From: Nocardioides albidus
GTDB lineage: Bacteria; Actinomycetota; Actinomycetes; Propionibacteriales; Nocardioidaceae
DNA: 64,000 nucleotides
Direction of reading: 5' to 3'
NCBI RefSeq assembly: GCF_006335005.1
Contig: NZ_VDMP01000026.1
Coordinates: 464,278-528,277 of the forward strand
The notes beneath the pieces are model-generated. The model worked only from the letters and a program-made list of their open reading frames with translations, did not search any database and was not told where the DNA came from. A program made the translations under genes and the position numbers. Shown here piece by piece: positions 19,823 to 29,009 of the stretch; the first letter of the stretch is position 1; the number at the start of each line of letters is the position of its first letter.

Positions 19823-20093
19823 AGTACACCGTCCCGAGGCGTGGCCTCTCGCGGTGGTTGATCGCGCAATCCAGCACGCTGACATCCAGCTCTCGAAGCT
19901 GCCGCCCATCGGCGATCTCGCCGAGCGCAACCGGTGGTTTGAACCGAAGGCCGATTACTGAGGACGGCGAGCTGTTGCGCGAGGACGGGGGTGATGAAAG
20001 TTGACGTGTCGCGGGTGCAGCGCGCCGTGGAATCGGCCTTTCCGCCGGCCTGACTACCCGGCGCCTCGTTCCCCACTCCGAGCCAGCACGCCG
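19823..20093. other. Intergenic region between convergent genes; possible C-terminal gene remnant
   Basis: These 271 bases separate the convergent PD-(D/E)XK and SNF2-helicase genes. A + strand frame ending at 19961 reads ADIQLSKLPPIGDLAERNRW near its end, which has the look of a protein C-terminus but has no start of its own, so it may be a gene remnant. No terminator hairpin, tRNA or small gene was convincing. Confidence 0.3.
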
Positions 20094-23000
20094 TTAGCTG
20101 GACCCTGACCGTGGGGGAGTGAGGTCAATGCGGAGCCAGTCGACCTCATCACCGATGTAGCGAACGAGGTCGTCCTGCCGGGGCTGTCCGATGACCAACC
20201 TGTAGGCACCTACCGTCCGGAGAAGACGGCGATATTGCTGGGCCTCACGGCTGAGTGGCAGTGCGGGCACGTACCGCTCGATGACCGCACCTTCCGGCCG
20301 TGTGTAGATCCAGAACGGCTTGATATTCGACGACCCGCCATCGCCCGCTTGTCCTGCCTGGAAGATCGCTTCCCAGGGATCCGCGCCGTCGGCCCTGATT
20401 GCGGCGTGGGCGTGATCAGCCGCCACGTTCTTGCGGACCGCATGGCCCTTGTACCGGTGGACTCGCCCCTCTCGTTGCTCGAGGTCGACGGGGTTGCCGG
20501 GGAGGTTCCAATGAACGATCGCGTGACTGTAGGTGTGGAAGTCCAAGCCCTCTTGGCCCACAGACGTCGACGCCAGCACGAACGGTCGGAACGGGGAGTT
20601 GTACGCCGTCCTGATCGTGCTCTCACGCATGGCCGCCTTGTCGTCGGATTGTGCGCGTCCATAGCGTGCTGCGAAGTGGCTACTCATGCGGTGCTCGTTG
20701 AGCCTGATCTCCGAATCTGCGACCTCCACCTGTTCCACAGTGTTGGTCGCTGCGCGCGTCGCCAACGCCTCGGTGATCGTCTCGGCCAGCGTCTCCGCCC
20801 GCTTCAGCGGATCGGCGTCCTGGAGGCCTTCGGATTCAACGAGCACGTGAACGTACTCGTCGAGAACTGCCTGGAGGCAACCGTCGACAGCGTGGTCGAG
20901 GACTGCCCGCCAGTAGGACTCGTCCTCCCCTGAGCGCAGAAGCGCAACGATCTCGGGCTTGTTGAACAGCGAGCGGAGGCCCTGACCGATGCGGTAGGCC
21001 GCGTCGCGGATATCGGGGTTCACAAGGGCCTCAGATCCACCCGTGACCCGTGAAAGCGCCCGTAGTGCGCACACCCCGGGGCTGGCGATGGCCATCGCAG
21101 TGAGCACGTCCGCGAGGTCGTCGGGTCGCGGACCCAGGTTCAGTTCCTTCACGCCGTCGGCCGCGCGCAGGTGCGTTCCGAGCCGTGACTCCTGATCCTG
21201 CTCGTCGTGGCCGTCCCAGCCGCGCATTCGCGACAAGAACAGGGTGTTCTCGCCCGCTGAGATTCTTCGGTCCATCAAGAAAGGTGCCGCCCAGTACCAG
21301 CGCTGGTCCGGAGTCCCGATGCGCGGCGATCCCTCTGGGAGGCGCGTAAGCGCCTCGCGGACGCGTTCAAGGACTGCGTCGAAGAGCGCGGTTCGAGTGA
21401 GCGGGAGCGATGCGCCTGTCGTCCGGGCGACCTCGAGAGGGTCGCCGAGTCTGGCCAGGACGAGACCGGGATAGATCAGAGCGAGCGCCGGCATGCCCGC
21501 TGGCCGGTCGCCGTTCATCCGGAACTGCAGCGGGGGAGTGATCGGCCGGTCGTCGTACCGACGATCGGAGTAGCCAGCTGCCTGGATGGCGCGTCGCTCC
21601 GCGTCGTAGCTGAGCATGACCGCAACCGCCTTAGGCACGACGGCCCAAGCGGAGAAGATCAGGCGCTTCGTGAAGTCCCTCAACTCCTGGTCGGCGTACG
21701 CGCCGGCTGTCTCGTAGTACGGCAGGGATGGCGGGAGCCACGCGAGCTTCCATGCGCCTCGGTCAAGCACGTCCTCGGTGAGGCCGCGCAGCTTCGCGTT
21801 GCCGGGGTCCACCTGCTGGTAGCGCCGCACGTCGTCCCAGTCGAGCATTCCGCGTCCGCTGCGAAGCGTCGCAATGAGTGCGGGATCGTTCCGCTCTGCT
21901 GCGGCTTGGAACTTGGTGCGGACTTGATAAGTTCCGCGATCCATCAGGTTCAGCGGGTATGGAGTTGAGCGCCAATACTCGAAGACGTCGTGGCGGTCGA
22001 TCTGCCGAGCGACGTCGTCGAAGGTGCGCCACGAGCGCAGGTCTTCGGCATCGAGTTTGGCGCCAGGAAGCGGTCGTTCAACGAGCATTCCGTCGCGATC
22101 GGGTGTTGAAGCGAGCCGCTCCGTGCGGCTCATCACGCGCCGCAGTTCAAGCTCGACTCGGTCGCGAGCCTCGCGGGCGCGGGCGTGGTCCCCACCGCTC
22201 AGGAGCGTTTCGCGCATGGCGCGCAATTCGCGCTCGACGATGTGGGCTCGTTCGTCGCCGGCGAGGAAACGGACTGTCCGCGTGAAGTCGCGGTAGTGGT
22301 CGTCCCCCTCCGGTTCGTCGGGCAGTGTGTACATCTTGTACGGCGTCGCCGAGAGCAAGAGGACCTTGGCGTCTGGGTGATCGAAGATCGCCTTGGCCAG
22401 CTGCGCGCCATCGTCGTCGGCGTCGAGCAGATCCTTGAATCGCTGGAACTCATCGAGGATGACCAGGTCTGGCTCAAGGTGATCGACCGCTGCCTTGGCC
22501 AGCAGATGACGCAGCACGCCGATCAGGCGGTTGCGGCGCCACGAGAGGTCGGAACTCGGCTTGCCGCGCAGGTAGGTGAACTCGGCAGCACACTCGTCGA
22601 GCTCGTCCTCCAGCCTGCCCCCGTCCGGGCCGTTGGTCTGGTCGATCGCGTCGGCGAAGGAGTCACACAGCTCCGCGTCGATGGACGACCGATCAAACCA
22701 ACCGAGCTCGCGCTCGAAGTTCTGACGGGACTTGCCGCCCTGGAAGAACTTGACCCAACGGGACCTGCCGGTGATCTCTTCGCCCCAGATCTCGGCGAAC
22801 ATCCAATAGAGGAGTACCCGCTCCGGGGCGGCGCCTCCAGAGTGACCGACCTGGAACGACGTACCGGGCGTGAACGAGACGAAGTTGATGCGCTGGTCAC
22901 GCAGATTGCGGATCACCTTGGGCAGCAAGGTCAGCCGATCGGCGTGCTTGACCTCGGCGCCGCCGACGACGTTGAGTCGGCTGAGATTCTGCCGCGCGAT

Positions 23001-23246
23001 CTGGCTGTTGGAGCAGATGTAGACGACGTCGATGCGCTTGTCGGTTGCCCACAGGTGCTCCACGGTCTTGGCGATGAGGCCCTTGGCGACCATCGTCTTG
23101 CCGAGTCCCACCTCATCGGCGACGAGGAACTTTTTCACCGCGTCGTCTGCCAACCACAGCCGGTTGAAGGCGTGCTCGACGGTGTCGCGCTGGAAGTCCT
23201 TCAACGTCGCAAGGGTGCGCTCCGTGCGCTCAGAGATCTCACTCAT
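20094..23246 (-). CDS. SNF2-like helicase of a DUF6361-PLD-helicase defence operon
   Basis: This 1050-residue superfamily 2 ATPase has Walker A in DEVGLGKTMVAKG near residue 52 and a DEFQ Walker B in LVILDEFQRF. The C-terminal helicase domain has SVGQEGLDFH and QREGRVHRYKGHA (motif VI). Such SNF2-like motors translocate on duplex DNA rather than separate strands. The ATG at 23246 overlaps the stop of the PLD gene (ATGA) and is preferred to an in-frame start 27 bases further upstream. It is the third gene of a coupled three-gene operon. The gene content recalls the Azaca defence system (ZacABC) as I remember it, but I could not check this. Confidence 0.85.
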   Translation of the reverse strand: MSEISERTERTLATLKDFQRDTVEHAFNRLWLADDAVKKFLVADEVGLGKTMVAKGLIAKTVEHLWATDKRIDVVYICSNSQIARQNLSRLNVVGGAEVKHADRLTLLPKVIRNLRDQRINFVSFTPGTSFQVGHSGGAAPERVLLYWMFAEIWGEEITGRSRWVKFFQGGKSRQNFERELGWFDRSSIDAELCDSFADAIDQTNGPDGGRLEDELDECAAEFTYLRGKPSSDLSWRRNRLIGVLRHLLAKAAVDHLEPDLVILDEFQRFKDLLDADDDGAQLAKAIFDHPDAKVLLLSATPYKMYTLPDEPEGDDHYRDFTRTVRFLAGDERAHIVERELRAMRETLLSGGDHARAREARDRVELELRRVMSRTERLASTPDRDGMLVERPLPGAKLDAEDLRSWRTFDDVARQIDRHDVFEYWRSTPYPLNLMDRGTYQVRTKFQAAAERNDPALIATLRSGRGMLDWDDVRRYQQVDPGNAKLRGLTEDVLDRGAWKLAWLPPSLPYYETAGAYADQELRDFTKRLIFSAWAVVPKAVAVMLSYDAERRAIQAAGYSDRRYDDRPITPPLQFRMNGDRPAGMPALALIYPGLVLARLGDPLEVARTTGASLPLTRTALFDAVLERVREALTRLPEGSPRIGTPDQRWYWAAPFLMDRRISAGENTLFLSRMRGWDGHDEQDQESRLGTHLRAADGVKELNLGPRPDDLADVLTAMAIASPGVCALRALSRVTGGSEALVNPDIRDAAYRIGQGLRSLFNKPEIVALLRSGEDESYWRAVLDHAVDGCLQAVLDEYVHVLVESEGLQDADPLKRAETLAETITEALATRAATNTVEQVEVADSEIRLNEHRMSSHFAARYGRAQSDDKAAMRESTIRTAYNSPFRPFVLASTSVGQEGLDFHTYSHAIVHWNLPGNPVDLEQREGRVHRYKGHAVRKNVAADHAHAAIRADGADPWEAIFQAGQAGDGGSSNIKPFWIYTRPEGAVIERYVPALPLSREAQQYRRLLRTVGAYRLVIGQPRQDDLVRYIGDEVDWLRIDLTPPRSGSS

Positions 23247-25075
23247 GCGCGATGCTCCTGATGGACCTGCCACACGACATCCCAGAGTTCCTCGAAGCCG
23301 TCAGGAACTAGCTCGCCGCCGTTGGGCAGAGCCCGAAGGTCCTCGATCAGGCTGGCGACGCGTGCGAGTGCATCTTCGTCTCGCCCGGTGGCGCGAACGA
23401 GCGGCTCGAACAGGGCGACGTCTGCGCTGGTTAGGACCGGTCGGTCAGAGCCGTGGAATCGCTCGCCGTCGACCCCCGCGAGTTGGGCGAACAACGCGTC
23501 GTAGCTTGGGTCGCCAAGCAAGAAGACGAGGTATCGCAGCACGTCTTCCTTGCTCCGCAAGATCGAGAAGACGGCGTCTTGGCGTCTTCCGTCGACTGCT
23601 CCGGTAAGCGACGCCTTGATCACGCACGACCGGGTGACTCGCGCAGGGCCGTCACCGAGGGTGGTTTCCAACGCAATGAACGAGGTGACGTTGATGGGCG
23701 CGATGGTCCAACTCAACGTCTGTTCGAGCGGCTGGCCTTGTGTGTCCGGTGGCAATGAGGCGGGCCAGACGCGACTTGTACCGGGCGCATTTTCAGGCAC
23801 GTCGAGACTGAGCGTGACGGTGACTCGGTCCTCGTCCAGTTCGGCCACGTGAAGCGTCGGCTCGCTTGCTGCGAGCTGCTGGTGGAATCGTTCAAGTACG
23901 TACGACGTCTCGATGGAGGGATCGGAAAGGCCCTCGGCGTCTGTGACGCCGTACTCCTCCAGGATCCGAGTCAGGCCGGGCGCTTCGGTTGAGCCGTTGA
24001 GCACCATCTCTACGCCGCAGGCGGAGGTCGGGCCTCGTAGCACGGCATCGAACTCGACGTTCGTACCCCAGGTGGGGCTGGTCAGGTTGGCGCTGCCCGT
24101 GACGACGGTCGATTGCCCACCGCGTTCGTCAATCACGAACGTCTTGGCATGCAGGCCGTCATGGGTCTCCAGGAACCCATCGGGCTCGGCGGTCGAGACG
24201 TCGGTCACGTCGTCCGCGGGGTCGACCTCAGCAAGCCGCTGCAAGACGTTGACCGACCAGCCCTCCAGGGCGCGCGACCCGACGAGTTCTAAGGCCTCCG
24301 CTCGCGACACCAGAGTGCGTTCGCTAGCGATTCGTCCGATCGACTCGACCGCACCCTTGGTGAGGAAGGGGCTGACCGCCAAGAGCCGCCGGCCCTCGTT
24401 CGGGAACGGCCAGATCCGCTCGGGACGGACGCCGATCGGGATCAGCTCGCCGGCAGTGAACGGCGAGGGCGCCGCAAGGCGCACGCCGGCGAGCGATGTC
24501 GCGAGATCGGCGATCTCGGCGGCTCGGCGCTCGTCGAGCGATCGCACGGCGAACCCAGGAAGCTGAGCGACGAAGCCCGCGGCCGGGGAGGCATCGATCG
24601 TTCCTGCGTTGTCTTCATCGAGCACAAGGGCGGTGTCCCAGGAGCGGTCGAGAGTCAGGTTCCGACTGAGGATTACGACCCGATGCAAGCGGTCGCCTTC
24701 GGCGTTCTCGAATCGGATCGCCCAGATCTTGGGGTGGAAGATCGCGCCGTCGTTCGGAGGCATGACCTCCAGCACGCTGTCTTCGACGAAGGTGAGAATG
24801 CTGCGGTAGTTGCCGGGGACGTGGATGCCGCCGGCCTGGCAGAAGACGGTGGTGTGGTCAGCGTGGCGCCGTACCGCTTCTAGCAATCGGATCGGGTCCA
24901 CAGCGCCGATTTCGTCGGCGTTGCCTTGGTCGAACAGGGCGAACGACAGGGGCGCGAGGAGCAGCGCCGTGAGGTTTAGCGAGTACGTCGTACCGAGGGC
25001 GACGTCGACGCGATAGCCGGCGGGCGGGCGTAGCGCGTCGGTCAGCATGACGCGTGTCTCGGGAGTCAGTGTCAT
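23243..25075 (-). CDS. Phospholipase D-family nuclease of a defence operon
   Basis: This 610-residue protein has two HKD-type half-sites. The first is H114-P-K116 (FHPKIWAIRF) followed by ILSRNLT; the second is H309-A-K311 (HAKTFVIDE) followed by VTGSANLTS. PLD-fold proteins of this kind are DNA nucleases in several defence systems. Start and stop both overlap their neighbours by four bases: ATG 25075 with the DUF6361 gene stop, TGA 23243 with the helicase start. A longer in-frame ORF upstream lies inside the DUF6361 gene and is rejected. The second half-site has Asn-Leu rather than a clear Asp, common in this family. It probably forms a complex with the SNF2 helicase. Confidence 0.85.
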   Translation of the reverse strand: MTLTPETRVMLTDALRPPAGYRVDVALGTTYSLNLTALLLAPLSFALFDQGNADEIGAVDPIRLLEAVRRHADHTTVFCQAGGIHVPGNYRSILTFVEDSVLEVMPPNDGAIFHPKIWAIRFENAEGDRLHRVVILSRNLTLDRSWDTALVLDEDNAGTIDASPAAGFVAQLPGFAVRSLDERRAAEIADLATSLAGVRLAAPSPFTAGELIPIGVRPERIWPFPNEGRRLLAVSPFLTKGAVESIGRIASERTLVSRAEALELVGSRALEGWSVNVLQRLAEVDPADDVTDVSTAEPDGFLETHDGLHAKTFVIDERGGQSTVVTGSANLTSPTWGTNVEFDAVLRGPTSACGVEMVLNGSTEAPGLTRILEEYGVTDAEGLSDPSIETSYVLERFHQQLAASEPTLHVAELDEDRVTVTLSLDVPENAPGTSRVWPASLPPDTQGQPLEQTLSWTIAPINVTSFIALETTLGDGPARVTRSCVIKASLTGAVDGRRQDAVFSILRSKEDVLRYLVFLLGDPSYDALFAQLAGVDGERFHGSDRPVLTSADVALFEPLVRATGRDEDALARVASLIEDLRALPNGGELVPDGFEELWDVVWQVHQEHRA

Positions 25076-26268
25076 GACCCCGCCCGCGCGGCGTAGAGGT
25101 CTTCGAGGTGAGCGCGGGCGATCGGCCAACGGAAGCTGTGGCGACCGGTGCCGCTCTCTCCCGACCAACGGTCGAGGGCGGACTGGTTCGCGAGACGTGC
25201 GCGACCCCCTTTGATCTGTCGCTCGCGACTGGAGATGAGGTCCGCTGCGGTTCGCGATTCGCTGAGCGAACTGCCGGCTTCGAGGAGATCGATCCAGCGA
25301 TTGACGAACTGCATGGTGGGCTGGCGTAGGCGCGGATTCTTCCGCTGAATGGTTGCCCACCAGTCTGCTCGGCTCCACCCTTCGAGAGCCTGCGACGGGA
25401 CCAGGAGGTCGGCCTCCCAGCGCTCAAGTCGCTCCACGTACCCGCCAGCGAGGTCGTCATCGCCCCGACGTCGAGCGAGTAGAAGGTTGTACATAAGCGC
25501 CGCGCCGTGGATCACGATGCTGAACCGGCGCGCGTGGTCGGCGAGGTCGCGGAGGTCTTCCGGAGCCTTATGCAGGTTGTCGATCTCCCACACGAAGTCC
25601 GGCGCGTTCCCGGGTGGGTTGCGGATCAGCCAGGCAAGCATCGAGCCCTGAGTGGCAGCCGCGACCTGGTCCGACAGGTATTGCTCCTCCTCGCCCGTCA
25701 GCTGGAAGTCGACCACCTTTAGCAAGTCAGTCGGAGCGGGCGGGAGGTGAGGGTCCAGTCCCGAGCCGGGAAGGAGTTCGCGTGCTTCGGGGTCATCTGC
25801 CTTCAACGTGCGGGTCGATAGCTGGCGGTAGTCGTGTTGGCGGCGGAAGTACCCCTCTGCGGAGAAGTCGCCCTTCCGGATCTGCCATGACCCGAGAGCC
25901 GCCCAGTACATCCCGCTGGGCATCCGCTTGAGGTTGTTCCGAGCGCGGTTGCCAATGACTCCAACGTCCTCGCCTCCAGCCATGAGGCTGCCGATGAGTC
26001 GGTACTCAAGGGAGCGGAACTCGGCGCTCATTTCGGCGGGGGAGGGCTTGTGGGCGGCCTGCTGCATCAGCCAGGGGATGAACATGACGTAGCGCAGTCG
26101 GGTGTGCAGCACCGACGTTCCCGGGAAGAGCGAGTCGGCGAGAGCGTCGCGGATGGAGCCGATGCCGAGCTCGTCGACGGTCCCCTCTTCCTTGAAGAGG
26201 TCGACGACTTCCAGCATCTTCCTGCGCTGCTCGCTGTCTGTGTCGAGCCACCCGAACGTTGAGACCAC
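25072..26268 (-). CDS. DUF6361 family protein, first gene of a PLD-helicase defence operon
   Basis: The 398-residue product begins MVSTFGWLDTDSEQRRKMLE, the characteristic start of the DUF6361 family, followed by VDELGIGSIRDALAD and LHTRLRYVMFIPWL. It is mostly helical and has no catalytic motif I can identify. It starts the operon DUF6361-PLD-SNF2 helicase, and its stop overlaps the PLD start. It probably senses the invader or loads the nuclease and motor, but that is inference. The operon promoter lies in the 134-base divergent region shared with the ADP-ribosylglycohydrolase gene. Confidence 0.8.
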   Translation of the reverse strand: MVSTFGWLDTDSEQRRKMLEVVDLFKEEGTVDELGIGSIRDALADSLFPGTSVLHTRLRYVMFIPWLMQQAAHKPSPAEMSAEFRSLEYRLIGSLMAGGEDVGVIGNRARNNLKRMPSGMYWAALGSWQIRKGDFSAEGYFRRQHDYRQLSTRTLKADDPEARELLPGSGLDPHLPPAPTDLLKVVDFQLTGEEEQYLSDQVAAATQGSMLAWLIRNPPGNAPDFVWEIDNLHKAPEDLRDLADHARRFSIVIHGAALMYNLLLARRRGDDDLAGGYVERLERWEADLLVPSQALEGWSRADWWATIQRKNPRLRQPTMQFVNRWIDLLEAGSSLSESRTAADLISSRERQIKGGRARLANQSALDRWSGESGTGRHSFRWPIARAHLEDLYAARAGS

Positions 26269-26402
26269 GGTCCGATCATGCCGCGACCGGCCGACAGAAG
26301 GGTGCGCTCCGCCGAATGAGTTCGCTGAGGCACTGACATGGCGGTGGCGGTCGTACGCGCGAATCGCTAAATCTGTCGGGCGCCACCAATAGCGTGGCGT
26401 TC

Positions 26403-27545
26403 ATGAAGACTGGCAGGACTCCCGAACGTCACGAACTCGAGAGCTATCGCTCTCGTGTGCGCGGCAGCCTGCTGGGCGGGGCCATTGGCGACGCCCTCGG
26501 CGGCCCTGTCGAGTTCTGGGGTCTCGACCGGATCCGGTCGGAATGCGGACGGGACGGCGTCAGGGCGTACCTGCCGGAAAACGTCGAGGGCGGGCACGCA
26601 TATGGGCGCATCACCGACGACACCCAGATGACTCTCTTCACGGTGGAGGGGATGATCAGAGCTTCGGTCCGACAGGACCGCGGCCTCGGCTTCACCGTTG
26701 GGGTCCTGCATCACGCCTACGACCGGTGGCTCGACACGCAGCTACAAGACGCCCCCGACGGCGAGCGCGACGGCTGGCTGATTAACGAACGGTGGCTCTA
26801 CTCCCGGAGAGCACCGGGCAACACGTGCCTCTCCGCGCTGGAGGTGCCTCGAGCTGGTCGCCGCAAGCTTGAGCAGTTCGGCACCGAAGCGACCAACACG
26901 TCCAAGGGATGCGGCGGCGTCATGCGCAGCGCGCCGTTCGGGCTAGTGCCGCCGTGGGTGTGGCCGGCGGGTTGGCAGTTCGACGCAGCGACGGAGGCAG
27001 CGGGGTACACCCACGGCCACCCCACCGGGCAGCTGGCGTCGGGAGCCCTGGCCGTTCTCATCGGCGCACTGGTGCGCGGCAGTGACCTAAGTCGAGCGAT
27101 CGATGAGGCGCTGGGCCAGTTGCGTGCCCGTCATGGCCACGCAGAGGTCTATCAGGCGATCAAGCAAGCGGCCGAGATCGCCCGCCGCGGCCCGAGCCCT
27201 GAGCACATCGAATCACTCGGGGGCGGCTGGGTAGCGGAGGAGGCGCTGGCGATGGCGATCTACGCCTCGCTCGTCTACCCGGAGCCGAACCAGTTGCTCG
27301 ACGCACTCGCCCTGTCCGTGACGCACTCAGGCGACAGCGATTCCACCGGAGCGATCTGCGGCAACATCCTCGGCGCCCTACACGGCGAAACGGCATTGCC
27401 CCCGGAACTAGCCTTCGACGTCGAGGGCCGCGGCACGATCCTCACGCTGGCCGATGACTTCGTCTACGAGTTCACCTCAAGCGATCGGCTCCACGGCGAC
27501 TATGGGCCCTACACGCGATGGACGGATCGGTACCCGGGATGGTGA
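26403..27545 (+). CDS. ADP-ribosylglycohydrolase family protein
   Basis: Members of this family (DraG, ARH1-3) remove ADP-ribose from proteins or nucleic acids using two metal ions. The 380-residue product has the N-terminal signature GSLLGGAIGDALGGPVEFWG, the metal-binding DDTQM motif near residue 72, and the C-terminal HSGDSDSTGAICGNILGAL motif, where acidic residues bind the second metal. ATG 26403 is chosen; GTG 26394 is an alternative and neither has a clear Shine-Dalgarno, so translation may be leaderless. It diverges from the DUF6361 operon and is the last gene before the attachment repeat at 27744. It may reverse a toxin's ADP-ribosylation or be ordinary cargo. Confidence 0.85.
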   Translation: MKTGRTPERHELESYRSRVRGSLLGGAIGDALGGPVEFWGLDRIRSECGRDGVRAYLPENVEGGHAYGRITDDTQMTLFTVEGMIRASVRQDRGLGFTVGVLHHAYDRWLDTQLQDAPDGERDGWLINERWLYSRRAPGNTCLSALEVPRAGRRKLEQFGTEATNTSKGCGGVMRSAPFGLVPPWVWPAGWQFDAATEAAGYTHGHPTGQLASGALAVLIGALVRGSDLSRAIDEALGQLRARHGHAEVYQAIKQAAEIARRGPSPEHIESLGGGWVAEEALAMAIYASLVYPEPNQLLDALALSVTHSGDSDSTGAICGNILGALHGETALPPELAFDVEGRGTILTLADDFVYEFTSSDRLHGDYGPYTRWTDRYPGW

Positions 27546-27653
27546 CTCCGCCCGTGCCCGCGGCTGGCCGGCCGCGGTGCGAGGATTCGGCAGCTCTCCA
27601 CAAACTCTCCAGATTGAGCCGGCGCAAACCGGAGTCGCTCGGTTACAGTCGGA

Positions 27654-27675
27654 GGTGTTCGAGACAGCGAACACC
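27654..27675 (+). terminator. Hairpin downstream of the ADP-ribosylglycohydrolase gene
   Basis: GGTGTTCG and CGAACACC form perfect 8-base arms around a six-base loop, about 110 bases after the ADP-ribosylglycohydrolase stop. It may be a terminator, though there is no T-run, or part of the attachment region. The rest of 27546-27743 shows no gene. Confidence 0.35.
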
Positions 27676-27743
27676 GCACTGTTGAGCGCGATTCGGCTGT
27701 TTCCCGCAACGTTCGGTAGCAATAGGTAGGCCTGTGAGTTAGT

Positions 27744-27778
27744 CCAGAGGTCGCAGGTTCAAATCCTGCCCCCGCTAC
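27744..27778 (+). repeat. Attachment-site repeat, copy 1 (initiator tRNA 3' end)
   Basis: A 35-bp sequence, identical to 35038-35072 and 44318-44352, that reads as the end of a tRNA. It holds the 3' base of the anticodon stem, the variable loop AGGTC, a T-arm GCAGG-TTCAAAT-CCTGC and the acceptor strand CCCCGCT plus discriminator A. The acceptor end fits an initiator tRNA (first base pair unpaired). No 5' half precedes it, so it is not a functional tRNA. There is no CCA in this copy. It marks the junction between the conjugative element and the mercury element. Confidence 0.75.
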
Positions 27779-27781
27779 GAA

Positions 27782-27817
27782 TTTCAGGCTCGGAATCTAC
27801 GGATTCCGAGCCTGAAA
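27782..27817 (+). terminator. Strong hairpin after attachment repeat 1
   Basis: A perfect 16-bp stem with a four-base loop: 27782-27797 pairs with 27802-27817. It starts four bases after the tRNA-derived repeat, as a tRNA gene terminator would. The lower stem (TTCAGGCTCGG) equals that of the hairpin after repeat 3, while the loop-proximal bases differ but stay paired. It could terminate read-through from the left. Confidence 0.65.
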
Positions 27818-27963
27818 GCATTTAGAGACTTGATCGAGTGTCCACTTAGTGACGGGTTTCCCGGACAACCCGCTGGCCGGCGGTCGCAGTGCGCCCCCGG
27901 GTGACCTACACCGCGACCGCCCCCGCGACGGCCCGGGACAGCGGTTGGCTATGCGGGTCCGAC

Positions 27964-28896
27964 ATGACCCACCTGACAGCCATGCCCGCCAGCCACGCCC
28001 TCGATCGGATCACCGACTGGCGGATCGCCCTGCGGGCCGAGAACAAGAGCCCGGGCACGATCTTCATCTACGCCGACGGAGCCACTCGTTACCTGACCTG
28101 GTGCGCCGACGGCGACCACCTGCCGATGAGCCGCGCCGCGCTCAACTCCTGGATCGCCGGCCTGCTCGACGGCGGATCCTCGCCGGGCACCGCCCGCATC
28201 CGCCAGCTCGCCGTGCGCCGCTTTGCGGCCTGGCTGACCGCCGGCGGTGAGATCGCCGCCGACCCGTTCCCCGGAGTCAAGGCACCCCGCTACGAACCGC
28301 CGCTGGTCGAGCCGCTCACCGACGCCGAGCTCCGCGCGCTCCTCGCCACCTGCGCTGTCTCAGACGACCACGCGCGGCTGGAAGCCACCCTCAACGACCG
28401 ACGCGACGAAGCGATCATCCGGCTCATGTTCGAGACCGCGATCCGGTCCGGGGAGCTCGTCGACCTCCAGCTCGACGACGTAGACCTCATCGCGCGGCTG
28501 ATCACGATCCGTCGTGGCAAGGGTGGGCGCGGCCGAGTGATTCCTGTCGGCCCTGTGACCACCGAGGCGCTGCTGGTGTATCTCGACCAGCGTGAGCAAC
28601 ACCCGCTGGCTGCGAGCCCCGACCTGTGGCTCGGCAATCGCGGCCAGCGGTTCGGCCGCGAAGGACTCAGCCGTGCCCTGCGCCGCCGCGCCAAGCGCGC
28701 CGGAGTGCAGGGCTTCCGGCCCCACCGGCTCCGGCACACCGCCGCCCACCGATGGCTCGCGGCCGGCGGCTCCGAATCCGGCCTGATGGCCATCGCCGGC
28801 TGGACCCGCAGCGACATGCTCGTCCGCTACACCCGAGCCCGCGCCTCCGAACGCGCCGCCACCGAGGCCCGCCGACTCAACCTCGGAGACCTCTGA
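27964..28896 (+). CDS. Tyrosine recombinase / integrase
   Basis: This site-specific recombinase would integrate and excise the mercury element at the tRNA-derived repeat. The 310-residue product has an N-terminal SAM-like core-binding domain (about 10-100) and a catalytic domain with all expected residues: R161 (AIRSGEL), K186 (RRGKGG), H254-x-x-R257 (HRLRHT), W280 and nucleophile Y289 (VRYTRA). ATG 27964 is chosen because the core-binding domain follows it; the open frame reaches back to 27889. It begins 186 bases after attachment repeat 1, the usual place for an integrase. It resembles XerC-like short integrases. No excisionase is seen beside it. Confidence 0.88.
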   Translation: MTHLTAMPASHALDRITDWRIALRAENKSPGTIFIYADGATRYLTWCADGDHLPMSRAALNSWIAGLLDGGSSPGTARIRQLAVRRFAAWLTAGGEIAADPFPGVKAPRYEPPLVEPLTDAELRALLATCAVSDDHARLEATLNDRRDEAIIRLMFETAIRSGELVDLQLDDVDLIARLITIRRGKGGRGRVIPVGPVTTEALLVYLDQREQHPLAASPDLWLGNRGQRFGREGLSRALRRRAKRAGVQGFRPHRLRHTAAHRWLAAGGSESGLMAIAGWTRSDMLVRYTRARASERAATEARRLNLGDL

Positions 28897-29009
28897 GCTC
28901 CGCGACAGTTGGCACGGTTCACCGCCGATCGTGGCAGACCAGCTCGCCGGAACGGCGGGTGGACGTCCGAGCGCTCGACACGGCCTGCCGCCACGACCAT
29001 GATCGAACC

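Larger units (their letters stand above)
1..27778. mobile_element. Right part of an integrated conjugative element (left end outside window)
   Basis: This segment runs from the left edge to the first copy of a 35-bp repeat that matches the 3' end of an initiator tRNA. It contains a MobF relaxase (44-3562) and a dense defence cargo: a type I R-M operon, an OLD nuclease, a second methyltransferase-based gene set, and a DUF6361-PLD-helicase operon. The relaxase and the tRNA-derived repeat at the right border support an integrative conjugative element. Its integrase and left attachment site, with the expected intact tRNA, must lie outside the window, so the left border is not known. The grouping is an inference from gene content and the repeat. 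Confidence 0.6.
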
